From positions 62,001 through 126,000 of the forward strand of contig CAWBXR010000004.1 of assembly GCA_963792815.1 (NCBI GenBank): DNA of 64,000 nucleotides, given 5' to 3'. This stretch comes from JARRPM01 sp963792815 (lineage in GTDB: Bacteria > Pseudomonadota > Gammaproteobacteria > Pseudomonadales > Halieaceae). The notes beneath the pieces were generated by a model that was not told where the DNA came from, searched no databases, and saw nothing but the letters and a program-made list of their open reading frames with translations. How positions within the stretch are numbered: the first letter of the stretch is position 1; each line of letters opens with the position of its first letter. Shown piece by piece: positions 1 through 8,901 of this stretch. The translations under genes and the position numbers were made by a program.

Positions 1-2
1 CC

Positions 3-443
3 CTGCGCAATGGAGACGGCAAGGAACTTGAATCCTCCCGCGGCTCCGAACCCAGCGTATACCTGCACGGGGCCAACAACATCATCCGCGGGCTCGAGAC
101 GGCGATGGCGGGCCGTGAGCAAGGCGATGTATTCAGCGTCAGCCTGGCGCCGGCAGACGCTTACGGGATGCACAACCCCGACAAGATGCAGCGGGTACCT
201 GTGAAGCACCTGGCCTTCAGGGGCAAGCTCGAGGCGGGCAAGGTGGTGCAGCTGAATACCAGTGAGGGCATGCGGGCGGTTACCGTCGTCAAGGCGGGCA
301 GGCACAGCGCCGATATAGACGCCAATCACCCCCTGGCGGGCCAGACCCTGGCATTCGACGTGGAGATCGTGGATCTCAGGCCCGCTACTTCGGAGGAGGT
401 CTCACACGGTCACGCCCATGGCCCCGGTGGTCATCATCACTGA
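3..443 (+). CDS. slyD: SlyD-type FKBP peptidyl-prolyl isomerase, 3' part
   Basis: This is the C-terminal part of a FKBP-type peptidyl-prolyl cis-trans isomerase, open to the left edge of the window, so the true start lies outside. The visible protein holds the insert-in-flap region and the closing FKBP strand, including DAYG, QRVP and LAGQTLAFDVEIVDLR, in the order found in SlyD. It ends in a histidine-rich tail (HGHAHGPGGHHH), which in SlyD binds nickel and other metals. SlyD is a cytoplasmic folding catalyst and metallochaperone. The family assignment is strong; whether this copy works in metal delivery or general folding cannot be told from the fragment. Confidence 0.88.
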   Translation: MRNGDGKELESSRGSEPSVYLHGANNIIRGLETAMAGREQGDVFSVSLAPADAYGMHNPDKMQRVPVKHLAFRGKLEAGKVVQLNTSEGMRAVTVVKAGRHSADIDANHPLAGQTLAFDVEIVDLRPATSEEVSHGHAHGPGGHHH

Positions 444-546
444 TGCACGCGCATGGGACTGCGGCGGCCGCAGGTTGAATCGGCCGGCGCGGTTTGTCGC
501 GCCTGAGTGACGATGTTCTCCTTCCCGGCACCCCTCCCCAACTGTC

Positions 547-933
547 GTGATACCGGGCTTCTATAAACCTCTCGGGTTCCTGTTCCTGGCGCTGGGCCTG
601 CTGGGGATTGCCCTACCCGTATTGCCAAGTACCCCCTTCATTTTGCTGGCTGCCTGGTTTTTCGCCCGTTCATCGGAATACTGGCACCGGCGCCTGCTCG
701 ACAGTCAATTGTTCGGCCCGATGATTCTTAACTGGGAGCGCAATCGCTGTATCTCCTGCCGTACCAAGGTGGTGGCGATAGTATCGATGACCCTTGCCGG
801 TGCCGGGTCAATTGTATTTGCACTGGAGGACTATCGCCTGCGCCTGGCTACCGGCGCACTGATGGCCGTGGGCTGTGCCACGATCCTGCTGCTGAGGACC
901 TGCGGCCCAGCCCCGGCCCAGGATGAACGCTGA
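547..933 (+). CDS. DUF454 (YbaN-like) inner membrane protein
   Basis: A 128-residue protein with a hydrophobic N-terminal hairpin (about residues 8-40, containing LPVLPSTPFILLAAWFFARSS) and a second hydrophobic pair near residues 78-115. The P-x-LP-x-TPF stretch followed by a run of small and aromatic residues is the DUF454/YbaN signature, and the length fits the family. The frame begins at a GTG with no strong ribosome site visible, so the exact start is uncertain. The biochemical role of the family is unknown. It lies between slyD and a convergent PQQ dehydrogenase. Confidence 0.8.
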   Translation: MIPGFYKPLGFLFLALGLLGIALPVLPSTPFILLAAWFFARSSEYWHRRLLDSQLFGPMILNWERNRCISCRTKVVAIVSMTLAGAGSIVFALEDYRLRLATGALMAVGCATILLLRTCGPAPAQDER

Positions 934-952
934 GCCATTCGCTGCCCGTGGC

Positions 953-3025
953 CTAGAGGGATTCACGCGCCCGCTGGCGGATGTACCAGTAGATCTGTTC
1001 CACCTGGCGGTCATCGAGCTCATCGAACTGCGGCATGCCCCTTGCCTGTAGCTGGCCGGAGCGCAGCACGGTACCGAAGGAGCCAAGATCTGCCGCCGCG
1101 GCGGAGGCGCGCAGGTCCGGTGCACCGCCCCCGGACACTGCAGCGAAGCCGTGGCACCCCATGCACCTGGTGAGATACAGATCCTGGCCCGCGCCGGCCT
1201 GGGCCGTATCGATAAGTTGCTCGCTGTTATCGACGATAAGAATTTCTGTTTTCGGCGCGACTGTCGGCGGTGGTTCCGCCTTTCCATCCAGGGAGAACAC
1301 CAACAGGCGCCGGGGGTGGGCGCCGTAGGCCCAGCCGTGCTGTGCCATGGCCGAGGAACCGATATAGCTCACGCCGCCCCAGCCCGCCAGTACCGCGACA
1401 TACTGCTTGTTCTTGACCGCATAGGTAATGGGGGGCGCGACAATCCCGACCCCGGCATCAAAGCTCCACAGGAGCCTGCCGGTATCCGCCTGGTAGCCAT
1501 GGAGGGAGCCGCTGCTGGTCCCCTGGAAAACCAGGTTGCCCGCGCTGGTCACCGTGCCGCCATTCTGGAAGCCGGGCAGGTCGACTTTCCACGCGGTTTT
1601 TTGCCGTCGGGGGTCCCATCCCAGCAGGGCGCTCGAGACGTCCGCGGCGGTGATATCACCGCGATAGGGCTGGAAACCGCTGTTCATCTGAAAGTCTTGC
1701 GCACGCCAGCGCTCGCTGTCGATACCGCGTTTGTCGTACTCCCCGGCCATTTCCTGGTAGGGGATATAGACCAGGCCGGTGTCCGGGTTGTATGACATGG
1801 GTTGCCAGTTGTGCGCTCCCAGGAAACTGGGATAAATAACACTCACCCCGTCTGTGGCCCGGGCCTCCGGGGTTTCGATGGGGCGGCCGGTTTTCATGTC
1901 TACCCGTTCGGCCCAGGTGACCTTGCCGAACTTTTCAGCTCCCAGCAGGCGGCCGTCTGCCCGGTCCAGCACATAGAAGAAGCCGTTCTTGGGCGCATGC
2001 AAGATTACATGGCGCGACTTGCCTTCCCATTCCATGTCGGCCAGGACGATGTCCATGGCGGAGTTATAGTCCCAGTTCTCCCCGGGTGTGGTCTGGTAGT
2101 GCCAGGCGTATTCGCCCGTATCCGCGTCCAGCGCCAGGATGCTGCACAGGAACAGGTTGTCCCCGCCGCCGGGACTGCGCACCTGCTGGTTCCAGGGTGC
2201 GCCGTTGCCGGTGCCGAGGTAGACCCGGTTGTAAAGCGGGTCGTAGGTGATGGCGTTCCACACCGTCCCGCCGCCGCCGTGTTTCCACCACTCGCCACGC
2301 CAGCTGCCCGCCGCCTCCTTGAGTGCCTCGGACTCGAACCCGTCTGCGGGCTTGCCCGGAACTGTGTAGGTACGCCATTTCTGCTCGCCGGTGGCGCTGT
2401 CATAGGCGGTGACGTAGCCGCGTATAGCCCCCGCCTCTGCACCGCCATGACCGATTATAACGAGGTCGTTGAAGGCGCGCGGCGCGCCGGTGATATAACG
2501 GGTTTCATCCAGTGGGAATGTCTGCACCGACCAGGCCTCCTTGCCGGTGCCGGCCTCCAGTGCAATCAGCCTGCCGTCAAAGGTTGCGACGTAAACCCTG
2601 CCTTTCCAGAACGCCAGCCCCCGGTTGGCCCCCCAGTTGAAGCGCATGTGCTTGCGGTTGGCCAGGCGCTTGATGACCTCAGGGTCGTAGCGCCACAGCA
2701 GTGCGCCGCTGGCGGCGTCTACCGCCATCACCACGGACTGCGATGCGGTGAAGTACATGGTGCCGTCCACCACCAGGGGGGTGGCGTTCAGGGCCCGCGA
2801 ATCGGGCATTTCCAGGTACCAGTCGAGGCGCAATTGCTCGATGTTTTTGTCGTTGATCTGCTTGAGAGGGCTGTAGCGCTGTTCGCTGTAGGTGCGGCCG
2901 TAAGCCCGCCAGTCGCCGCCCTGGTCGCTGGCGGCAATTGCCGCCCCGTCTATCGCAACGGCTGCGCACAGCTGTGTGGAAAAAAGCAGCATTGCTGCCT
3001 GCAGGACTCGAGCAAGGCGGGTCAT
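953..3025 (-). CDS. PQQ-dependent quinohemoprotein dehydrogenase with C-terminal cytochrome c
   Basis: A 690-residue exported enzyme with a signal peptide (about residues 1-22), an eight-bladed PQQ propeller and a C-terminal cytochrome c domain. Heme binding is seen at CMGCH (residues 621-625), with a likely distal Met in ARGMPQF (664). PQQ-family blocks such as GRVYVATFDGRL and HAPKNGFFYVLDR are clear. The motif NWDYN carries the expected catalytic Asp; the residue two further on is Asn, not the Asp typical of lanthanide enzymes. At residues 130-131, where relatives have two adjacent cysteines, this protein has Asn-Trp. It probably oxidises an alcohol in the periplasm; the substrate is not predictable. 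The ATG follows AAGAGG by a good spacing. Confidence 0.9.
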   Translation of the reverse strand: MTRLARVLQAAMLLFSTQLCAAVAIDGAAIAASDQGGDWRAYGRTYSEQRYSPLKQINDKNIEQLRLDWYLEMPDSRALNATPLVVDGTMYFTASQSVVMAVDAASGALLWRYDPEVIKRLANRKHMRFNWGANRGLAFWKGRVYVATFDGRLIALEAGTGKEAWSVQTFPLDETRYITGAPRAFNDLVIIGHGGAEAGAIRGYVTAYDSATGEQKWRTYTVPGKPADGFESEALKEAAGSWRGEWWKHGGGGTVWNAITYDPLYNRVYLGTGNGAPWNQQVRSPGGGDNLFLCSILALDADTGEYAWHYQTTPGENWDYNSAMDIVLADMEWEGKSRHVILHAPKNGFFYVLDRADGRLLGAEKFGKVTWAERVDMKTGRPIETPEARATDGVSVIYPSFLGAHNWQPMSYNPDTGLVYIPYQEMAGEYDKRGIDSERWRAQDFQMNSGFQPYRGDITAADVSSALLGWDPRRQKTAWKVDLPGFQNGGTVTSAGNLVFQGTSSGSLHGYQADTGRLLWSFDAGVGIVAPPITYAVKNKQYVAVLAGWGGVSYIGSSAMAQHGWAYGAHPRRLLVFSLDGKAEPPPTVAPKTEILIVDNSEQLIDTAQAGAGQDLYLTRCMGCHGFAAVSGGGAPDLRASAAAADLGSFGTVLRSGQLQARGMPQFDELDDRQVEQIYWYIRQRARESL

Positions 3026-3142
3026 ATGCGGCCTCTTTTCGGGTTATTTTTATTACCTGTGTTTACTTGTACTACAGCTTTGCACCACCCTCAAGTAGCG
3101 CCGGGGACAAGCCCGGCGTTTTCTGCAACCGTGTGTGGCAGC

Positions 3143-4018
3143 TTACAGCTGGGGAACTTCCGCGAGATTGATGGGCAGTTCGGCGCGGCCGATGCGGGCG
3201 GCGCGGTCCAGCAGGGTCGCCTCGGCCCCCTCGAGGCCTATCATGATGATGAAGCGCTGGTCGCGGATGCCCTGCAGGCAGTAACGGGCCAGTTCATCGA
3301 GATCCTGCAGAGGCAGTTCCATACCCGCAGCCTCGGCGGCCACCTTGAAATCCTGCACTGTGGGTACCGGGTCGTAGGGCTTTTCCCGCGCCAGGTCTTT
3401 CGGCCGGTTGCGGTCGGTGGTCCAGATGCCGGTGTCGAGCAGGCCACCGGAGGGGTAGAAGATCGACGCTCCCAGCTTGGTGCCCTCGGTGCCCAGCTGC
3501 GCCGCGAGGCATTCCGTGAGGCACGAAACAGCTGCCTTGCTGGCGGCATAGACGGACTGGTAGGGCAGTGGCGAGATGCCGCCGTCCCCTGAGGAGGTAT
3601 TGATGATGTGCCCCTCCTCACCGCCGGCAATCATGCGCGGCACGAACGCCCTGATGCCGTGCATCACCCCGTGTACATTGACACCGTGCACCCAGGTCCA
3701 GTCGTTGGCCGTGGTCTCCCACACGTTGGCGGAGGGTGCCGCAACCCCCGCGTTGTTGAACAGCAGGTGGCAGGCGCCGTGGGTGTCGTAGACCTGCGCC
3801 GCGAGAGCTTCGCAGGACTCGGCACTGCGCACATCGGTGACCACGCCCATGACTTCGCCGGCCCCGCCAAACTCTGCCAACACCCGGTCCAGGGCGCTTT
3901 GCTCCACATCGGCTATCACCACCCTGGCGCCGGCGGCCAGTAATTCCTTGACGAGCGAGCGGCCGATACCGCTGGCGCCGCCGGTGACAACCGCTACTTT
4001 CCCTGCAAAGTCTTTCAT
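3143..4018 (-). CDS. SDR family NAD(P)-dependent oxidoreductase
   Basis: A classical short-chain dehydrogenase of 291 residues. Motifs seen are the cofactor loop TGGASGIG near the N terminus, NNAGV in the middle and the catalytic YAASK. I chose the ATG at 4018 because the upstream strand carries AGGAG about 11 bases before it; an upstream in-frame ATG at 4039 lacks this. The long C-terminal segment with acidic and hydrophobic helices is typical of SDRs acting on bulky alcohols or ketones. It is transcribed toward the PQQ dehydrogenase on the same strand, 117 bases away. The substrate is unknown; a hydroxysteroid or other hydrophobic alcohol is only a guess. Confidence 0.87.
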   Translation of the reverse strand: MKDFAGKVAVVTGGASGIGRSLVKELLAAGARVVIADVEQSALDRVLAEFGGAGEVMGVVTDVRSAESCEALAAQVYDTHGACHLLFNNAGVAAPSANVWETTANDWTWVHGVNVHGVMHGIRAFVPRMIAGGEEGHIINTSSGDGGISPLPYQSVYAASKAAVSCLTECLAAQLGTEGTKLGASIFYPSGGLLDTGIWTTDRNRPKDLAREKPYDPVPTVQDFKVAAEAAGMELPLQDLDELARYCLQGIRDQRFIIMIGLEGAEATLLDRAARIGRAELPINLAEVPQL

Positions 4019-4147
4019 GATTCCGTGATCTCCTGGCATTCAAGTCGGCAGCAAGTGTTCCATACCGCCGGGCGGTGGTCCACGGCCGCGGGCCAGTCCC
4101 GGCCCGGATCGGGTCACCTCATTGAACTGCAGGAGAATTATTTGCTG

Positions 4148-4462
4148 TCACAGGAAAATCTTCAGGATGGCGAAACAGGCCAGGCCCGCGACCACTGTAA
4201 TGAACAGGTGCCGGGTGAGCAGCGCCACGACAAAGGCGGCCAGGGCCGCCAGTGCATGATAATTGTCCGCGCTGAGATCCAGCGCGCCATCGCGGATAAG
4301 AGCGGTCTGGGCAATGATTGCCGTGAGTACCGCCACGGGTACGAAGTCCAGGGCGTGCTCCAGTGCATCGGGCAGGTGCACCCTGCCGGCCAGGGCCAGG
4401 GGGAGCCAGCGGGGCAGGTAGGTAACCAGGGCCATCAGGGCGATCAGCAGCCACTCATTCAT
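4148..4462 (-). CDS. azlD: AzlD-family branched-chain amino acid exporter subunit
   Basis: A 104-residue, very hydrophobic protein with three to four predicted membrane segments. The early motif ALVTYLPRWLPLAL matches AzlD/YgaH proteins, which carry a conserved Thr and Arg there. Its start overlaps the end of the upstream azlC by 8 bases, so the two are almost certainly translated together. AzlC and AzlD form a two-component exporter for branched-chain amino acids (YgaZH in E. coli exports valine and methionine). Assignment rests on motif, size and partner. Confidence 0.88.
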   Translation of the reverse strand: MNEWLLIALMALVTYLPRWLPLALAGRVHLPDALEHALDFVPVAVLTAIIAQTALIRDGALDLSADNYHALAALAAFVVALLTRHLFITVVAGLACFAILKIFL

Positions 4463-5153
4463 CTGCAGCTTTCCCGCTCAAGGCCATGCCCACCGCCACC
4501 GCCAGCAGCGATGAGAACAGCAGGCCGGTCTGGTGCGGCCAGTCGTGGGTGAGGACGGCGCTGACGAGGGCCACTGCCGCGCAGGCCCAGTCGGCCCTGC
4601 GCCGTAGCGCAGGCACCACGATACCGACAAAGGCTACCACCATGGCCACGTCGAGCCCCCAGTCCGCCAGGCCCGGTATCCGGCTTCCAAGGGTGTAGCC
4701 CAGGGCCGTGGATACCTGCCAGAAACTGTACATGAACAGTGCCGAACCGAGGTAGAACCAGCGCAGCCCCGGCTCGCCCGGATGCCGGTTGAGGCGGTCG
4801 GATACCACGGCGAAGGTTTCGTCGGTGAGGAAAAAGCCCAGTATCGCACGCTGCCACTGGGGCCAGTCTCCCACGTGATGCATGAGGTTGGCGGCGTAGA
4901 GCAGCTGCCTGAGATTGACGATGAAAACGGTCATGACGATGACCGGCAGGGCAGCAGCACTCGCCAGAAGGGTTAATGCGATGAACTGGGAGGAGCCGGC
5001 GAATACGATTGAGGACATGCCCAGTGTCACCCCGGCCCCGAAGCCCATGGTGTTGGCCATGGCGCCGAATACGATCCCGAAGGGGAATGCCGCCACCACC
5101 AGCGGCAGTGTTTCCAGCGCCCCCAGCCAGAGTTGTCTTACGGGTGTGTGCAT
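4455..5153 (-). CDS. azlC: AzlC-family branched-chain amino acid exporter, large subunit
   Basis: A 232-residue integral membrane protein with about six to seven hydrophobic segments. The segment PFGIVFGAMANTMGFG followed by SSIVFAGSSQFIAL is diagnostic of AzlC/YgaZ, as is DETFAV in the middle loop. It forms an operon with azlD through an 8-base overlap. Together they should export branched-chain amino acids or similar compounds across the inner membrane. No regulator is encoded next door; the divergent neighbour is a UbiA-family prenyltransferase. Confidence 0.9.
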   Translation of the reverse strand: MHTPVRQLWLGALETLPLVVAAFPFGIVFGAMANTMGFGAGVTLGMSSIVFAGSSQFIALTLLASAAALPVIVMTVFIVNLRQLLYAANLMHHVGDWPQWQRAILGFFLTDETFAVVSDRLNRHPGEPGLRWFYLGSALFMYSFWQVSTALGYTLGSRIPGLADWGLDVAMVVAFVGIVVPALRRRADWACAAVALVSAVLTHDWPHQTGLLFSSLLAVAVGMALSGKAADE

Positions 5154-5302
5154 CGGTTGTCCCGGCTGCTCGACAAGTCAGCCATTGTAGTGCAGGTTCT
5201 GTGGTGGTGTATGTCGAATACAACCCTGGCGGGGTCGGTAGTAGAATGACTGCCGGGGCCTGCTGGCCCTTGTGTATTTCTCATTCTGGATCGATGTAAG
5301 CC

Positions 5303-6220
5303 ATGATGGACGCTAAACTCAGAGCCGGCTTCTGGCGCCTGGCCGACCCGAAAATCAGTATCACCTCTGCCGCATCGATGGCCATCGGCGCGTCGCTGGC
5401 GGCGGGCCAGGTGGGTTTTTCCTGGCCCTGGCTGCTGACTCTCGGCCTGGCGATGTTCTGCATGGAGGTCGCCAAGAACGCCTGGGGTGATGTCTTCGAC
5501 TACGACTCGGGGACCGACCTGGCGGTCCGGCCGGAGGACCGGACAGACTTTTCCGGCGGCAAGCGGGTCCTGGTCGACGGTATCCTCACTCGCGGCCAGA
5601 CCTGGGCCATAGCCCTGGGCTTTGGTCTGCTGGGCCTGGTACTGGGTGCACTTATCGTTTTCTGGCGGGAGCCCTCCGTATTCTGGCTGGGCGCCCTGGG
5701 ACTGGTGCTGGGTTGGTCCTATCACGGCCCACCCCTGCGACTGGCTTATCGCGGTCTGGGGGAACTGGATGTGGTGCTCTGCTACGGCCCCATCATCGCC
5801 CTCAGCACCTATGTGGTGATGACCGGAACCTATGCCGCCGGCCCCGTGTGGCTTTCCATGCCATTGGGGCTGCTGATAGCCGCTTTCCTGTGGGTCAACG
5901 AGTTCCCCGATTACCACGCGGACCTGGGGGCCGGAAAATACAACCTGGTTGCCAGGGCGGGCAAGCAGCGCGCTGCGCGCATACTGCCGCTTATCTACCT
6001 GGCCGCCTTCGCCCTGCTGGCGGCGCTGCCGGTGTTTGCCGCCCTGCCCTGGACGATACTGCTGGGTTTCCTGGCCCTGCCGACGGCGGTCGTGGCGGTC
6101 TGCTGGACCCTGCGGGACCCGGAGTGCTTTCATCGCCACAAGCCGGTCCAGCCCGCTGCACTGCTCACCTTTGTGCTTTACTCGACGGGTGTCAGCATCG
6201 GCGTGCTCCTGGGTGGTTGA
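5303..6220 (+). CDS. UbiA-family prenyltransferase
   Basis: A 305-residue polytopic protein of the UbiA superfamily. The first Asp-rich motif is NAWGDVFDYDSGTD (about residues 60-73), close to the form seen in MenA-type enzymes, and the second is NEFPDYHADLGAGK followed by NLVARAGK. These residues bind Mg-prenyl diphosphate. The family transfers a polyprenyl group to an aromatic or other acceptor in the membrane. No menaquinone or ubiquinone genes are nearby. Instead, the stop overlaps the start of a sugar transferase by 8 bases, hinting at a lipid-linked product other than a quinone. The acceptor is unknown. Confidence 0.85.
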   Translation: MMDAKLRAGFWRLADPKISITSAASMAIGASLAAGQVGFSWPWLLTLGLAMFCMEVAKNAWGDVFDYDSGTDLAVRPEDRTDFSGGKRVLVDGILTRGQTWAIALGFGLLGLVLGALIVFWREPSVFWLGALGLVLGWSYHGPPLRLAYRGLGELDVVLCYGPIIALSTYVVMTGTYAAGPVWLSMPLGLLIAAFLWVNEFPDYHADLGAGKYNLVARAGKQRAARILPLIYLAAFALLAALPVFAALPWTILLGFLALPTAVVAVCWTLRDPECFHRHKPVQPAALLTFVLYSTGVSIGVLLGG

Positions 6221-6929
6221 TCGGCCGGCCGGCGCCGCCGCAGGGCTGTCCCCCGGGGCGCAGCTGTGCAAGCGTCTGTTTGATATCCTGGTAGCGGCAG
6301 TAGCGCTATGTCTGTGTATGCCCCTGCTGTTGGTACTGGCACTGGTGGTTGCGTTCGGTGCCGGCAGGCCGTTGTTTTACCGGGAGTACCGGGTCGGCCG
6401 TTACGGTGTCGCTTTCCCCCAGTTCAAGTTTCGCACTCTGTTATCCGGAAGCACCGGGGTACGCTCCGTGGCACCGGACGACGACCCGAGGATCGTCGGC
6501 GCCGGTCGCTGGTTGCGACGTTGGCGTCTCGATGAACTGCCGCAGTTGTTCAACGTACTGCGTGGCGACATGAGCCTGGTGGGGCCGCGGCCGATGCCGC
6601 GCGCCCATGCCGACAGTTTGCCTGAGCGCCAGCGCGACATCATCCTGTCGGTGCGGCCGGGGCTGACCGATGCCGCCGCGCTGTATTTCCTCGCGGAGGA
6701 TGAGGTGCTGGCCGGCACCCGGGACCCTGAGGCGCTGTACCTGTCCCGCCTGCTCCCCGCGAAGGCCCGGATGCAGGTCGACTCGATTCGGCGCTGGAGC
6801 CCCGGCGCCGACCTTCTCATCCTGGGCCGCACCCTGGCATCAGTGTGGTCTCCCCGTGCCCGGGCGAAGTCGGTCCGGGCGCTGCACAGCCTCCTGGGGG
6901 ATAGTCCATCCGGGGGGGCATTCCCGTAA
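6213..6929 (+). CDS. Bacterial sugar transferase (initiating phosphoglycosyl transferase)
   Basis: About 238 residues. After a short N-terminal stretch comes KRLFDILVAAVALCLCMP, the membrane helix of the family, then FKFRTL, a conserved basic patch, LDELPQLFNVLRGDMSLVGPRP and SVRPGLTD. This order identifies a monotopic phosphoglycosyl transferase that moves a sugar-1-phosphate to undecaprenyl phosphate, the first step of many surface-glycan pathways. The likely start is the GTG at 6213, inside the end of the prenyltransferase, implying translational coupling. No other glycan genes follow, which is unusual for this family, whose members normally sit in polysaccharide clusters. Confidence 0.85.
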   Translation: MVDRPAGAAAGLSPGAQLCKRLFDILVAAVALCLCMPLLLVLALVVAFGAGRPLFYREYRVGRYGVAFPQFKFRTLLSGSTGVRSVAPDDDPRIVGAGRWLRRWRLDELPQLFNVLRGDMSLVGPRPMPRAHADSLPERQRDIILSVRPGLTDAAALYFLAEDEVLAGTRDPEALYLSRLLPAKARMQVDSIRRWSPGADLLILGRTLASVWSPRARAKSVRALHSLLGDSPSGGAFP

Positions 6930-7040
6930 GCAGACATTCTCCGCCGGTCCGGATGCACTAAATTAGGCGGGCCCGACGGACTCTGCACTATGCTATGTAC
7001 CCAGTTCGGTCCCCAGTCCTTTTTCAGGAGTGTATGTTTC

Positions 7041-7622
7041 ATGAGTAATCTGATGTATCGCAGTTCCGCCCAGGTGTTTGTCCACAACCTGAAAAACCTC
7101 TCCGCTATTCTCAAGGCGGCTGTGAAAGACGCGAAGGCCAGGGGTATCGACCCCTCGGTACTGCTCAACTCTCGTCTGTCGCCGGATATGCATGCCCTGG
7201 CCAGGCAGGTGCAGATCGTGACCGACAACGCCAAGGGTTGCAGCGCCCGGCTGGCGGGCGTGGAGCCTCCCGTGTTCGCCGATGACGAAGCCACTTTTGC
7301 TGAGCTGGAGGAGAGGATCAAGCGCACCCTGGCATTCATCCGCAGCCTGAAGGCCGCCCAGTTTGAAGGCAGTGAGTCCAGGCAGGTCGTGATGAAACTG
7401 CCGATCGGTACCCTGTCCTTCAGCGGTATTGATTACCTGAACGGCTGGGCCCTGCCCAATTTCTATTTTCATTTCACCACCGCCTACAACATTCTGCGCC
7501 ACAACGGCGTGCCGCTGGGCAAACTCAATTACCTCGGCGCAGTGCCGGGAATGCAGATGAGCGGCAAGATTGCCAAAATGATGGGGGGCGCTCCGAAGGC
7601 AAAGGCGAAGAAAAAGAAGTAG
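7041..7622 (+). CDS. DUF1993 family protein
   Basis: A 193-residue soluble protein matching DUF1993: near the N terminus VFVHNLKNLSAILKAA, and near the C terminus FYFHFTTAYNILRHNGVPLG, both diagnostic. The family has a four-helix DinB-like fold and no agreed function. The ATG at 7041 is chosen because AGGAG lies 10 bases upstream. The C terminus is a lysine-rich tail (KAKAKKKK). A hairpin with a short T run follows directly, suggesting the transcript ends here. Confidence 0.88.
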   Translation: MSNLMYRSSAQVFVHNLKNLSAILKAAVKDAKARGIDPSVLLNSRLSPDMHALARQVQIVTDNAKGCSARLAGVEPPVFADDEATFAELEERIKRTLAFIRSLKAAQFEGSESRQVVMKLPIGTLSFSGIDYLNGWALPNFYFHFTTAYNILRHNGVPLGKLNYLGAVPGMQMSGKIAKMMGGAPKAKAKKKK

Positions 7623-7624
7623 TT

Positions 7625-7652
7625 CCGGTGCACCCCGGCGGCACCGGTTTCT
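7625..7652 (+). terminator. Probable rho-independent terminator after DUF1993
   Basis: CCGGTGC at 7625-7631 pairs perfectly with GCACCGG at 7641-7647, with a 9-base loop, followed by TTTCT. It sits three bases after the DUF1993 stop. The T run is short, so the strength is uncertain. Confidence 0.55.
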
Positions 7653-7722
7653 GGGTGCTGCCCGGGGCGAACTCAAGTGGCTTCTAGCAGGAGCCCGAAT
7701 ACATTAAACGGGATTCAGGATT

Positions 7723-8901
7723 ATGAAAAAAGACAGGGAAATAGGTGTCGTCGTCTACGGCGCAACGGGCTATACCGGAAAACTGGTGGTCGAATACCTG
7801 AACAACCAGTACGGGGCCGATGGCGACCTCAGCTGGGCGATGGCCGGGCGCAGCCAGGAAAAGCTTGCAGCCGTGCGCGACGACCTGGGGGTGTCCGCCA
7901 AGGTGCCCCTGCTGGTCGCCGATGCCAGCGACCCGTCTTCCGTTGCGGCCCTGGCCGGGAAAGCGGCGGTGGTTATCTCCACCGTGGGCCCCTACCAGCT
8001 GTACGGCTCCGATCTGGTGGCCGCCTGCGCCGCGGCCGGCACTGATTATGTCGATCTCTGCGGCGAGCCCACCTGGATGAAGGAGATGATCGACGCCCAC
8101 TCCAAGGCGGCCAGCGCCAGTGGTGCGCGTATTGTATTTTCCTGCGGCTTCGATTCGATTCCCTTTGACCTTGGGGTGTGGTTTCTCCAGCAGGAGGCAC
8201 AGAAACAGTTCGGCGGCCCGCTGCCGCGGGTTCGCGGGCGGGTGCGCGGCATGAAGGGGGTCTGGTCGGGCGGCACCCTGGCCAGTTTCAGGACGACCAT
8301 GGCGGCCGCCGCCAAGGACCCGTCACTGATCGCCACCCTGATGAACCCGTTCGCACTGACCCCGGGCTTTACCGGCCCGGAGCAGCCCAATGGCTTGCAG
8401 CCCATGTACGACGAGGTGCTGGAGAGCTGGGTGGCTCCCTTTGTGATGGCGACCATCAACACCAAGAATATCCATCGCTCCAACGCGTTGCAGAACCACA
8501 GCTACGGCACCGATTTCGCCTACGACGAGATGTTCATCACTGGGCCCGGTGACGAGGGGGAAGCGATGGCGAAGGCAATCGCCAGTGACAAATCGATGGC
8601 GACGGACACCACCGCGCCGGGAGAAGGCCCCACCCGGGAGCAGCGGGAGACCGGCTTTTACGACCTGCTGTTCATAGGCGAGGGGCCCGATGGCAAGACC
8701 CTGCGGGTTGGCGTCACCGGTGACATGGACCCGGGATACGGGTCCACCTCGAAGATGATCGCAGAGAGCGCCATCTGCCTGTTGAAGAATCCGGAGGCGG
8801 CTTCGGGGGGTATCTGGACGCCGGCGGCGGCCATGGGCTCGCTGCTGATCGATCGCCTGAAGCGCAATGCCGGCCTGACGTTCGGGGTTGAGCAGGCCTG
8901 A
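7723..8901 (+). CDS. Saccharopine dehydrogenase-like NAD(P)-binding oxidoreductase
   Basis: A 392-residue protein with an N-terminal Rossmann fold (VVVYGATGYTGKLVVEYL, residues 10-27) and the downstream SFDSIPFD-type block seen here as FSCGFDSIPFDLG. This is the pattern of the saccharopine dehydrogenase NADP-binding superfamily, in particular the branch related to mycobacterial trans-acting enoyl reductases and eukaryotic SCCPDH. Lysine metabolism is unlikely in this context. It stands alone, 193 bases before an amidohydrolase operon, and may reduce a lipid-like intermediate. The substrate is unknown. Confidence 0.83.
   Translation: MKKDREIGVVVYGATGYTGKLVVEYLNNQYGADGDLSWAMAGRSQEKLAAVRDDLGVSAKVPLLVADASDPSSVAALAGKAAVVISTVGPYQLYGSDLVAACAAAGTDYVDLCGEPTWMKEMIDAHSKAASASGARIVFSCGFDSIPFDLGVWFLQQEAQKQFGGPLPRVRGRVRGMKGVWSGGTLASFRTTMAAAAKDPSLIATLMNPFALTPGFTGPEQPNGLQPMYDEVLESWVAPFVMATINTKNIHRSNALQNHSYGTDFAYDEMFITGPGDEGEAMAKAIASDKSMATDTTAPGEGPTREQRETGFYDLLFIGEGPDGKTLRVGVTGDMDPGYGSTSKMIAESAICLLKNPEAASGGIWTPAAAMGSLLIDRLKRNAGLTFGVEQA

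Noticed and set aside
1802..3592. A 596-residue plus-strand open frame
   Set aside because: It is antisense to the PQQ dehydrogenase and the SDR, both of which have clear family motifs; the plus-strand product has no recognisable domain and odd composition.
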